DNA of 28,655 nt from Hydnum rufescens UP504 (GCA_014904985.1 MU129263.1:1-28655); one strand, 5' to 3'. Numbered from the stretch's first letter, positions 10,306 through 19,790 are shown. Notes: generated by a model not told the origin, from the letters alone. Program-made: numbers and translations.

Positions 10306-11983
10306 GACCACACACCCACTGCTGCGGGTGTGTGGTCATAAGGTGAGTTTTCATTCTGGTAGGTATAATGGCACAAAAAGAGTAGTGAAAGCTACTCTCT
10401 TTGTGCTGCTTTGAATCATTATACTAACATAGCTTTTACCATTCCAGATCCAAGGTGCAAGACAAGAACCTGCCACATGATGAGGGCCCAAATGGCAAGA
10501 ACCAAAGCAAAATAAATGACAGACTGCCCAATGAGTGGTCCCAGGAACCACACACCCACTGTGGTGGGTGTGTGGTAGTATTCAAGGTGAGTTTCTTTCC
10601 CCAATAGATACAGTAGCGCAAAAAGAGCAGTGAAAGCTGCTCTTTTTGTGCTGCTTTGAATTTCTCACTAACATATATTTTAATATTGTAGGTTGCGATA
10701 TGAACCAAAGTCTGCATGAGCCCCAACTGAAGCCACGCCAAATGAAAACCCAACAAACACACTACCAAAACTGAATGAAAAACCAATGCGAACCAGACCC
10801 CTGCCGTGGCGGGGGTCTGGTTCTATTTAAGGGATGTAATTCTCGTGTACCCAACAGCGCAAAAAGAGCAGTGAAAGCTGCTCTTTTTGCATTGCTTTTA
10901 ATTTCTTTACTAATTTTTATTATTCTAGGTCATGGCCTGGTGCCAGGTGCCAAACAACAAGGCCTGACTGGCCAGGACCCACACAGCAACACGCCAAATG
11001 AAGCCATGCCAAGCGAAAATGCAACACAACAAGAATGCAAGAGGTGGCCACACGACCCACACCCACTGCGGCAGGTGTTTCTATATAATGTAAGTTACCA
11101 CCAATGGCGCAAAAAGAGCAGCAAGTGCTGCTCTTTTTGTGCTAGTTTCAATTATTTAACTAATAATTTATTATTCTAGCCTATCACCACAGCTGAAGAC
11201 CCATGGAGTAAGCCCCTCCCTGAATGATAACACACCTGCAAAGCGAGACCTGTGAATGATGACACTCCACATGAAGACACGAACCACACACCTGCTACAG
11301 CAGGTGTGTGGTTCTATACAAGGTGAATAATCAGTGCACCCCCCAACAGCGCAAAAAGAGCAGCCCTGGCTGCTCTTTTTGCATTCGTTTTAATTCTTAA
11401 CTAACACATTGTTTATTATGCTAGGCTATCACCTGAACCACCCACCAAACGAACCCCTCCCCAGGAAATGACAATCCACCCACCAAACGAGAGTCCCAAA
11501 TGCGACACACCAAGGAACACCCCCCAGATGAAAGCCGTGAACGGGAATGCATGACGCAAGGCCGCAGGGGCCCCAGACAAACCACACACCCGCCGAAGCA
11601 GGTGTGTGGCAATTTTATGGTAAGTACAACCACGCAAAAGGAGCAGTGTATGCTGCTCCTTTTGCATGGCTTTTCTTTTCTTTTTTTTTACTAAGATATT
11701 ATTTATTATTCTAGGCTGGACTCACGATGCCCAATCAAGACCCATGACCTCACTGAGCAAACATGGGAGGAGGACAACCTACCTGCCAAACAAAACCCAC
11801 AAACAGCAACGAGTCGAAAATACAACAAGCCCCAGATGAACCCCACACCCGTCAAAGCAGGTGTGGTGATTTTTGAGGTAAGTAATCGTCTATAAGTACG
11901 ATTGTGCAAAAGGAGCAGCATGGGCTGCTCCTTTTGTGTGGTTTTTCTTTTTTAACTAACTTATTCTTTATTTATTATCATAG
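10306..11983 (+). repeat. Array C: seven hairpin-exon / hairpin-intron modules
   Basis: Exon hairpins are at 10306-10336, 10547-10576, 10791-10822, 11058-11082 (weak), 11283-11312, 11581-11610 and 11842-11868. Intron hairpins are at 10371-10406, 10616-10651, 10857-10890, 11107-11142, 11349-11382, 11634-11665 and 11905-11936. Introns are 10343-10447, 10587-10691, 10835-10928, 11090-11179, 11323-11424, 11620-11714 and 11878-11983 (90-106 bp), all with GT and AG ends and a CTAA branch word. This is the cleanest array. Several modules have clear counterparts in array A (for example the exon from 10692 with that near 1699), and the AAAAGGAGCAGC stem subtype sits in the matching modules. Confidence 0.88.
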
Positions 11984-12440
11984 GTATTCTCCTGGACCCC
12001 GACCAAGCCCTCCCCCCCCCACGTGAACTGCCAATGGGAAACCCATGACCACGCTGAGTGAAAGCACGCGACCCCAGGTGAGGGGGAGGATATGTAGTAC
12101 ATATAATAATAATAAGAATAATAATCAGTAAATAAATAATGATGAACAAACTCCAGATGGGTATGCATATAATAATGAATAAATAATCATAAATAGTTAT
12201 GATCATTCTGAATAAGCCCATATGCCCCTGGTGACCTGAGGGATCATGCAAGTCTAAGTTTTAATTCTCTAAGTTCCAGTTTCTGCCAATTTTGGCCAAT
12301 TCTGGGCAAGCAGAGTTTTCAAAGTGGAGACTGTAAAAGACTGAAATTGGCCGTAATAGTGCTGGACCATGTTAGGTCCATTATTTGCCCTGGAAATGGT
12401 ACCTAATTGGGTAGGCTTAGGTGACTGACCAAGGTGGTAC
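11984..12440 (+). repeat. 3' terminal region of array C
   Basis: It matches the 3' end of array A: CCCCAGGTGAGG, ATAATAATAATAAG tracts, AATAAGCCC, GGCCAATTCTGGG, and the terminal hairpin at 12364-12414 with GGACCATGTTAGGTCCATT and ATGGTACCTAATTGGGTAGG. The following GCTTAGGTGACTGACCAAGG is nearly identical to 3172-3191. Confidence 0.65.
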
Positions 12441-12735
12441 ATTAGTAGGGATGAATAATAGTAATAATAATAACCAATTGTGATTATCCCCAATAAGCCT
12501 GGATAGCCTGCTGACCCATTCTGGGGGCTTCCCAGGCTTGCTGGGACCTATCCTGATACCCCCCTCCCATATGACTTCTCCCTGGTCATTTTTGAAGTTC
12601 AGAGCCAGGGGCCCCTGGGGCCCTGCCTGAACCATGGAAATCACCCCAGCCAGCCCCAGGGGCCCCAGCCTAAAAACCTCTAGTTAGACTATTTAAATGC
12701 AAGGCTCATTGTATCTAACTAGATACACATTTGTG
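12441..12735. repeat. Junction between 3' ends of arrays C and D
   Basis: It contains a second partial copy of the array 3' sequence (AATAATAATAACC, TGATTATCCCCAATAAGCC near 12481), GGGGCCCC-rich words (12610-12665), and a small inverted block with TCTAGTTAGA and TCTAACTAGA around TTTAAAT. That block is an inverted relative of 8478-8530, so similar borders flank the B/C pair. I see no gene. Confidence 0.5.
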
Positions 12736-12973
12736 GCTGACTGGGTTGATTCCCCTGTGTTCGTTCGGTGGGGTTGCAGGGGTTGTGAGTCCAGATGACA
12801 ACCTAGAATAATAAATAATATGTTAGTAAAAAAAAAAAAAACAAGCAAAGCCATGCAAAAGGAGCAGCATATGCTGCTCCTTTTGTGTGGTTTGTCTGGG
12901 GTCCCTGTGGCCCTGCATTGTGCATTCTCAGTCCTGGGTTTCATCTGGGGGGTGTTCCTTGGCACATTGCATT

Positions 12974-13648
12974 TATGGTTGCCATGGTCAGGTTTTGGTC
13001 AGGTTTTGCCCCATTTGGGCAAAACCTAAACCTGACCAGGTTCCAAAATCACCCATGAGGGCAAAACCTGAACCTGACCTGAGGTTCAGTCTCATTCAGG
13101 TCAGGTTCTGGTTTAAACCTGGTTTGAACCTGAAACCTGAGGTATGAGGGAAGCCAACATTTTCAGGGGGTACTACAGAATATCTACACCCTCTGCTCAA
13201 GTCTCTGCCTCTGCCACTCCCTTTACATCCTCCTTTAGATCCACATCTCCTTCCTAGCCCCCTTTCACTTCAATTTACTGCTCACACATCTTCTGGAGAT
13301 GGTATTTAGTCACTACATTCTGTCATGTGACTTGTGACCTGCACCAATTACCTCATTTGATGGCCAAGTCATGTGACTTCTGACTCCAGAACTATAGTCA
13401 CATGTGTAAATTGCCAGATTTGGTGCCAGAATAGTGGTCAATTTACATGGAATGGAACCTACACCCTACCTTTCAGGTTCAGGTTTAAACCTGGTTTCAG
13501 ACTGGTTTTTGGATTCAGGGCAAGGGCAAAACCTGAACCTGACCTGAAGAAAATGAAATGAAACCTGACCCCAATGGAACCTGACCTGGGTCAGGTTCAG
13601 GTTTAAACTCAGGTTCCACAGGTTTAAACCTGAACCACAGCATCCATA
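12974..13648. mobile_element. hAT-like MITE copy 1 with 8-bp target duplication
   Basis: The element starts TATGGTTGCC and ends with the inverted GGATCCATA-like CATCCATA. It is flanked on both sides by ATTGCATT (12966-12973 and 13649-13656). The terminal inverted repeats extend about 170 bp and are built of CAGGTTCAGGTTTAAACC words. The middle, about 13150-13470, is unique and non-palindromic and has no frame of note. An 8-bp duplication with short inverted ends suggests non-autonomous hAT superfamily. It sits within an exon of array D. Confidence 0.8.
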
Positions 13649-14312
13649 ATTGCATTGTCATTTCACATAGGGAAGGGACCTAGAACAATGAATAATAATA
13701 CATTAGTTAAAAAACAAGAAAACAGAGGTGCCAAAAGAGCAGCTTCTGCTGCTCTTTTGGCACTGGTGGGATTAGACATACCTAATATTATAACACACCC
13801 ACCACAGCAGGTGTGGTTCACATGGTCACTTGGGTGGTGCGTGGCCACCTCTTGCATTTTCGTTTGGCATCGTTTCATTGGGTATGGCATCATGTGGTTT
13901 GGCATGGTGTCATTTGGCTGGGTTGTTTGGTTGGGTTTCATTTGGTGTGTTCACTGTTCATGCGTTGCCACTGGGGTCCTGGCCAATCAGGCCTCATTGT
14001 TTGGGGGGGGGGGGTTTCTTTGGCATACTGGTGGGTGGGTGGGTTTGGGCTCCCAAGTGCATGGGTTTGCACATTGGGCTGGGACAGCTTGGCCTGAGAA
14101 AACTAAGACATTAGTTAAAATTCAAAGGTTGTGCAAAAAGAGCAGCGACTGCTGCTCTTTTTGTGTGACTGGAGCTATTAAAAAAAAATTACATACCTTA
14201 TATTGCCACACACCTGCTGCAGTGGGTGTGTGGCCCCTGTTTTCCTGCTCTTCTTTGTGCTTCCTGTGGGCATTGTCACTTGTTCACATGTGGCCATTCA
14301 TGTGGTCATATG

Positions 14313-15028
14313 TATGGTTGCCAAAGTCAGGTTCAGGTCAGGTTTTGCCCCATTTGGGCAAAACCTGAACTTAACCAAAACCTGAATCTTCTCAATTGGC
14401 AAAACCTGAACCTAACCTGAAGAAAACCTATCTTAGGTTAGGTTCAGGTTAGGTTCAGGTTTAACCAAGGTTCAAACCTGAAATCATGAGCCCCTTCAGA
14501 CAGGAGAAATATCTGAGCTCAACACTGATTTTAACCATAATCCAGAATGAGTCATCAATTCTGGCAAGTCCCAGAATTATGTAAGCAGGTTCCTTGGTGG
14601 AAAAATATGTTACTTTGAAGTGAAGTTATACATAAAACCTCATGAACAGTTTATATTGACTATACATAGTCTATGTATAGTCAATATCAACTTTGTATGA
14701 GGTTTTATGTTTAACTTCACTTCAAAGTAACCTATTTCTCCACCAAAAAACCTGCTTACATAATTCTGGAACTTGCCAGAATTAATGACTCATTCTGGAT
14801 TATGGTTAAAATCAGTGTTGAGCTCAGATATTTCTCATGTCTCATGATTTCAGGTTTGAACCTGGGTTAAACCTGAACCTAACCTGAACCTGAAAACATG
14901 GGGGCCCAAAACCTGAACCTGACCTGAGGAAAATTACATGAAACCTGACCCCAGTGGAACCTGACTTGGGTCAGGTTCAGGTTCAAACTCAGGTTTTCCA
15001 GGTTTGTAACCTAACTTCAGCAACCATA
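14313..15028. mobile_element. hAT-like MITE copy 2, full foldback, 8-bp target duplication
   Basis: It starts TATGGTTGCC and ends GCAACCATA, flanked by GTCATATG at 14305-14312 and 15029-15036. It shares the CAGGTTCAGGTTTAAACC terminal blocks with copy 1, but the inside is an almost complete palindrome centred at 14670 (GACTATACATAG/CTATGTATAGTC) with arms of about 240 bp. It encodes nothing. It also lies in an exon of array D, next to TGTGGGGTGTCATTC. Confidence 0.85.
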
Positions 15029-15476
15029 GTCATATGTGGGGTGTCATTCATGGGTGGGACACCTTGGCCTAAAGCAGTAAATAAAAGTGTTAATAAAAAT
15101 TTTAAAACCTGCACAAAAAAGAGCAGCTTTTGCTGCTGTTTTGTGCCATGGTATCTATTGGGGGGGGAACTCACTTTAAATAGTACCACACACCACTGCA
15201 GTGGGTGTGTGGTTCCTGGGGCCACCCATTGGGTGGTCCATTGTTTCTTTTGGTTTGGCTCTTGCCACTCGGGCCCTTGTCATGCAGTGGGTTTTGGTCT
15301 CAGGCCTTAGACCATAATCTAAAATAATAAAAGCTATGTTAGTATAAGAGTTTAAAGTGGCACAAAAAGAGTAGCTTGTGCTACTCTTTTTGCACTATTG
15401 TATCTACTGAGACAAAATTTGCCTTATGACCACACACCTGCATCAGTGGGTGTGTGTTCATGGTTGTGTGCTGAGG

Positions 15477-15541
15477 CTGCTGCTATTGCTGCTGCTGCTG
15501 CTGCTGTTGCTGCTGCTGTTGCTGCTGTTGCTGTTGCTGTT
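15477..15541 (-). repeat. CTG microsatellite (CAG on minus strand) in first exon of array D
   Basis: About 65 bp of CTG with TTG interruptions; on the minus strand it reads CAG/CAA like 361-420 in array A. It marks A and D as the same first-exon subtype. Confidence 0.9.
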
Positions 15542-15599
15542 GGGTCATGGTTGTGCACTTGCCTTTCTGTTGCTGGGTGTGTGGCTGTGTACATGTGAA

Positions 15600-16255
15600 A
15601 TTCAATGCTGGCAATTGCCGATACTCAAGAAGTGCCCAAGTGCTGACACTTACAAGTACAATCCAGATTAATAGCAAGCATGTAGACATGGAATATAAAA
15701 TATATAATAAATATTTGTTTAAAAATGTGAAGAAGAGGATGATAATGAGCCAGAGCTCAATAAGGGATGATATGCCTCATTGCAAAGTGGATTGGGTCAC
15801 TTCCACACATCAGAATTGGCCCAAATTTAAATATAGTGATGATATATATACACCCTATATGGGCGACTAATTATATTGGATGATTCTGGCATTTTTCAAT
15901 TTTTCATGCCTTCAATTCCCTATTTAGGGAATTGAAGGCATGAAAAATTGAAAAATGCCAGAATCATCCAATATAATTAGTCGCCCATATAGGGTGTATA
16001 TATATCATCACTATATTTAAATTTGGGCCAATTCTGATGTGTGGAAGTGACCCAATCCACTTTGCAATGAGGCATATCATCCCTTATTGAGCTCTGGCTC
16101 ATTATCATCCTCTTCTTCACATTTTTAAACAAATATTTATTATATATTTTATATTCCATGTCTACATGCTTGCTATTAATCTGGATTGTACTTGTAAGCA
16201 TCAGCACTTGGGTGCTTCTTGAGTATCAGCAATTGCTGGCATTGAATTTCACATC
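15600..16255. repeat. Large palindrome joining arrays D and E head to head
   Basis: The centre is 15923.5, inside TTCAATTCCCTATTTAGGGA. The arms are near-perfect from 15656 to 16191 and drop to about 90% identity out to about 15600 and 16250. The right arm then continues with first-exon sequence of the array B/C type rather than the CAG type of the left arm, so the two halves diverged or recombined after inversion. Each arm is an array leader with the TATATTTAAATTTGGG element. Confidence 0.92.
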
Positions 16256-16309
16256 TTACTTCTCATCTCTGAAACCACAACAAACAACTGCCTGGAAAGG
16301 CAAGCACAT
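15943..16309 (+). promoter_or_regulatory. Leader region of array E
   Basis: It aligns with 1-451: GAAAAATTGAAAAATGC, GGGTGTATATATA, TATATTTAAATTTGGGCC, CCTTATTGAGCTCTGGCTC and GAGTATCAGCAATTGC in the same order. A frame from 16158 runs to the exon hairpin and ends MTTHPPPRVCGHK before the donor, as in arrays B and C. Promoter function is inferred from position and the A/T-rich block only. Confidence 0.5.
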
Positions 16310-17740
16310 GACCACACACCCACCACCACGGGTGTGTGGTCATAAAGTGAGTTTTTCTACTAGTAGATACAATGGTGCAAAAAGAGCAGCAAAAGCTGCT
16401 CTTTTTGCACTCTTTTGAATCTTTATACTAACACATTTTGTATTTTTCTAGATTGAGGCCTGGGATCCAAGGCATGATGAAAACCTGTGAAATGAGGGCC
16501 CAAACAGCAATGCACCAAATGAAGACATGCCAAATGATGCAACAGATGGCAACACACCCAATGAGGACATGCCAAATGAAGATGTGACATATGGTAATGT
16601 GCCCAACAGTAATGCAACCATGCCAAATGAGTACCCCAGGTACCATATCCACCATGGCGGGTGTGGTACCTGTATAAGGTGAGTCCAGTAGATACACCCA
16701 CACAAAAAGAGCAGTGAAAGCTGCTCTTTTTGCGCAGTGTTTAATTTTTAACTAACATATATGCTTCTATTACAGGTCCTCACCTCCTGCATGAATGAAT
16801 ACTGATGTGAAAACCCCCATAACCCCCCCTATCGACACTTGAACAACAGGGCACAGGGAGTACCCACACAAACTGCCACACAAGACTATATGAGCCTGAG
16901 GGCATGGGCCCTGTGCAAGATCATGTACCCCACCCCCACTGTGGCAGGTGTGGGGTGCTATGAGCTAAGTTTTTTTTATTTTAATTTTTTGTGTGCATTT
17001 ATTTCTAACTAATGTATTTTCTATTTCTCTAGATTTTAGACTCAATCCCATGTGAACCCCCTGACTACAAACCTGCCAAATGAAAACCACAAATGATGGC
17101 TGTGAGTGAAACCCACAAATGAACCCCCCACAAATGATGACTGCAGGGAGGACCTGTCCAAACTGCCATATGTACAAGTGGGAGTACACAGCCGCCATAC
17201 CCCACACCCCACACCCACTGCAGCGGGTGTGGGGTACTACAATGTAAGTTCCATTTTTTGTATTTCTTATTCTTGTAGTGCAAAAAGAGCAGTGTATGCT
17301 GCTCTTGTTGCATTGCATTCATTTTCAACTAACCTATTATTATTTCTCTAGCTCCTGGCCAGAACCCACATGAACCCCCAACCACAAACCCATGGAACAA
17401 CACACCATGAATGAAACCCACAAATGAAACCTGTGAACGAAACCCACAAACAACCCCCCACAAATGAAAACTGCAGGGAGGACCCATACAACCTGCCATA
17501 CAAGCCAGAGTACAGGGCCCCAGCACCCCACACCCACTGCAGCAGGTGTGGGGTACTGCAAGGTATGTTTCTGTTTCATTTTATTTTATTCTTGTGGCAC
17601 AAAAAGAGCAGTGTAAGCTGCTCTTTTTGCGCTGCATTACTGTTAAACTAATGTTTCATTTTTAATTTCTCTAGATCCTGAACCAGAACCTGTGTAAACC
17701 CCCAACCACAAATCTGCCAAATGACACTATAGAAGAAGGG
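16310..17740 (+). repeat. Array E: five hairpin-exon modules, four hairpin introns
   Basis: Exon hairpins are at 16310-16341, 16638-16671, 16927-16956, 17206-17235 and 17525-17554. Intron hairpins are at 16375-16410, 16701-16734, 17280-17311 and 17597-17630. Introns are 16347-16451 (105 bp), 16679-16775 (97), about 16965-17032 (no hairpin, donor altered), 17244-17351 (108) and 17563-17674 (112). The exon hairpins of the last three modules use ACCCCACACC paired with GGTGTGGGGT. The exon 16452-16678 has CCAAATGA words that in one frame read PNEDMPN and TDGN, as in array B. The array breaks off in an exon near 17740. Confidence 0.85.
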
Positions 17741-17927
17741 TTGGGAGCTCCGATGACTGTCAAATCAAAATCTGGTTCAGCCAGTGTGTAGATGGGAGAC
17801 TGTATTTCTGTTGTTATTCATTGGGTTGGTTCACTTCAATGGTTGATCACACTCTGCAAGACATGTATGGTGTTCAGTGGAGAGTAGGAAGGGATATGGA
17901 CTAGCTGTAGTCAATGATATATCATTT

Positions 17928-18014
17928 GGAATGCTTGTAGAAAGGCTTATATGTTGTGTAGGGTGCTTATGGAAAGGCTTATACATCTGGGATGCTTGTG
18001 GAAAGGCTTACATG
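17928..18014. repeat. Three short tandem repeats, about 30 bp each
   Basis: Copies at 17928, 17961 and 17990 share GCTTRTGGAAAGGCTTAYAT. It is a minor local duplication. Confidence 0.75.
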
Positions 18015-18454
18015 TCATTCATGTTGTGTTGGTCTGTTTACTGATATTTGTGTATTCTTGTTTACATTCTCCTGGTCAAAATGCGGATATCTGTGGGTTA
18101 TAGACTGGTCAGTGCTTGGTTAGTCTTGTTAGTATGTTTCTTTCTTCTTTCTTCAAAACCTGATTTGTATTTCGTTATGCTTACTTTTCCTTGGATGTCC
18201 AGCAACTCTAACCTTAGGTCCTGCAACTATCCTTGGCTTTAGTGATTCATGTAGAGGGCTACCAGTGGCTTTGTCTCAACAACCTTGAAGATGACTTAGC
18301 TCCAGATGGCTTATAGATAGACTGTTCTTTAGAGGCAAGCAGAAAAGTTGACAGTGGTTGACAGTGATGATTTCCAGAGAGGAGATGATTGTCTGGGGAT
18401 ACAGGAAATCTACCTGCTTTTATACCTTTCTGAAGGTGGCTGTGTTTAAGAAAT

Positions 18455-18640
18455 ATGACTCCCTCATGGGTGAGTCATATGTGAGTCATAGGTGAGAACA
18501 AAAGAAAAATAACAAGATGATGTCATAATGTGGTCATAGCTGAGTCATGCATAAGAAGAACAAAAGGAATCATGAGGGGGTGATGTCATAGTGATGTCAT
18601 TCATAAAGAGAACAAAGGAATCATGAGGGGGGGTGATGTC
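18455..18640. repeat. Cluster of TGAGTCAT and TGATGTCAT words with 60-bp duplication
   Basis: TGAGTCAT occurs several times between 18470 and 18550 and TGATGTCA at least four times between 18510 and 18640. A unit beginning AGAACAAA(A)GGAATCATGAG is duplicated at about 18547 and 18607. TGAGTCA matches the core site of bZIP factors (AP-1/Gcn4 type) and TGATGTCA resembles ATF/CRE sites, so the cluster could be regulatory, for example in a retroelement repeat. No regulation is shown. Confidence 0.4.
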
Positions 18641-18857
18641 ACCAATTTGCTGAGCATGTGGAATGCTTGGAGCATGAGGTCACTGACCATGTGGAGCATT
18701 CTGGAGGCGAAATGAAAGGATATCTCCAGGTTTTGGAGATTAATTTGAGCATAGTCCAATGGTTAAGGTGTTTTGTTGCTGGTTGATAATGGGGACAAGT
18801 GCATGGGATGGGATTTGATGCAGAAACAGCAGTTTGCATCCATAATAGACACTATTG

Positions 18858-19175
18858 GTATCATTCGATGCGGAGTTTTAACAGCTTTCTGGGCGCGGTT
18901 GTTCCGAGCAGATCCGGTGTAAACTGACAGAGAAATTCGTTTTTTACTGATGGGTGTTGATTCTAATAGTAATATCATTCTGTAGAGTTCAGTTTTGATC
19001 TGTTCTTCACGCGCCCAGTACCATTGGATGCAGATTTTTTATATCTTTCCAGGCATGGTTGTTCCGAGAGGATTGAATGCGAACTGACGGAGAAATTCGT
19101 TTTTTACTGGAAATCCCAGATCTTGATAGTAAAATTGGCCTGGAGAGTGCAGTTTTGGTCTGTTCGACTTTTGTT
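18858..19175. repeat. Diverged tandem duplication with 160-bp period
   Basis: Copies begin at 18858 and 19018 (ATTCGATGC / ATTGGATGC) and share GGTTGTTCCGAG, GAGAAATTCGTTTTTTACTG and AGTTTTGRTCTGTTC at the same spacing. The identity is moderate. No coding function is apparent. Confidence 0.75.
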
Positions 19176-19393
19176 TGGTCCATTTGACTTGTGTTTGGTA
19201 CCGTTCAAAAGGTGTGAATTGTAGCTTTCTAAGCATTATATGCGCATACCTCTCTGATCAAAATTGACGGAGTTATAGAACAAATTCAATTTCTGCATGT
19301 AGCCATAATTAATTTCATAATTGGTCATGTGATCATTCAAAGGCTGGGAGTGGTGTGATTTCGCATTTTCTGATACTGGATGTTTTTATCTTC

Positions 19394-19790
19394 CACAACA
19401 CACCACAAATGAAAACCACGAATGAGCCCCCATGAATGAAAACCCACACCCTCAAGGGAGTGCCAAATGGAACCAGCCCCAACTGGGGCATATGAACCCC
19501 ACCTGCTGTGGTGGGTGTGGTGGGTATATGCAGGTGTGTGGCCTGCATGAACCCTCCCCCCCCTGCAGTGGCAAACCCCAGGGGGGGGATAATATGTATA
19601 TAATAATAATAATAATAAATAGTAAACAAATAATAGTAAATAAATATATAATCTAGCACAGCCATGGATTGGCTGAAATGAATTGGAATGGCCATATTTT
19701 GGCCATACTGTCTGGGGACCTATTAGGTACCATTTTCTGCCCCAAAAATGGTACCTAATTAGGTCCCCAATTTGACTGACCAGCCTGGTG
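19394..19790 (+). repeat. 3' terminal region of array E with terminal hairpin
   Basis: Exon-like sequence (CACAAATGAAAACCACGAAT) leads to an exon hairpin at 19496-19522 (ACCCCACC / GGTGTGGT), then CCCCAGGGGGGGATAATATG, ATAATAATAATAAT tracts and AATAAA-like words. The terminal hairpin at 19714-19768 is the best-preserved of the family: GGGGACCTATTAGGTACCAT and ATGGTACCTAATTAGGTCCC around TTTTCTGCCCCAAAA. It mirrors the ends of arrays A and C. Confidence 0.65.

Larger units (their letters stand above)
12803..15459 (-). repeat. Array D: hairpin modules interrupted by two MITEs
   Basis: Splice-like signals are on the minus strand. Exon hairpins are at 15428-15459, 15185-15213, 14205-14234 and a weak one at 13791-13819. 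Intron hairpins are at 15360-15393, 15111-15146, 14132-14165, 13728-13763 and 12851-12890. Good introns are 15174-15069 (106 bp), 14196-14103 (94) and 13781-13680 (102). The first donor is altered to GCAAAT. In the last module the exon hairpin and donor are missing and exon words run straight into the intron hairpin, most simply by deletion between CACAC repeats. Foldback elements sit inside two exons. Confidence 0.82.
17741..19393. other. Non-array sequence splitting array E
   Basis: Array exon sequence stops near 17740 and resumes near 19394 with CACAACACACCACAAATGAA, which matches an exon at about 17395. The 1.65 kb between is unrelated to the arrays and has three local repeats, but no convincing coding frame and no target duplication that I can identify. 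It may be an inserted element (for instance a decayed retroelement) or a rearrangement join. Confidence 0.45.

Noticed and set aside
14002..14020. Long G run as a feature
   Set aside because: Simple homopolymer in an antisense exon, prone to sequencing error.
13655..14368. 237-residue frame on the plus strand of array D
   Set aside because: It crosses two antisense introns and enters a MITE; composition is Trp/Gly/Val-rich from G/T-rich antisense exons.
15547..15870. Identical open frames on both sides of the D/E palindrome
   Set aside because: They are identical only because the arms are inverted copies; the sequence is A/T-rich leader with promoter-like words.
17741..19393. Solo LTR of a retrotransposon
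   Set aside because: No TG...CA ends with a flanking target duplication could be identified, so no retroelement call is made.
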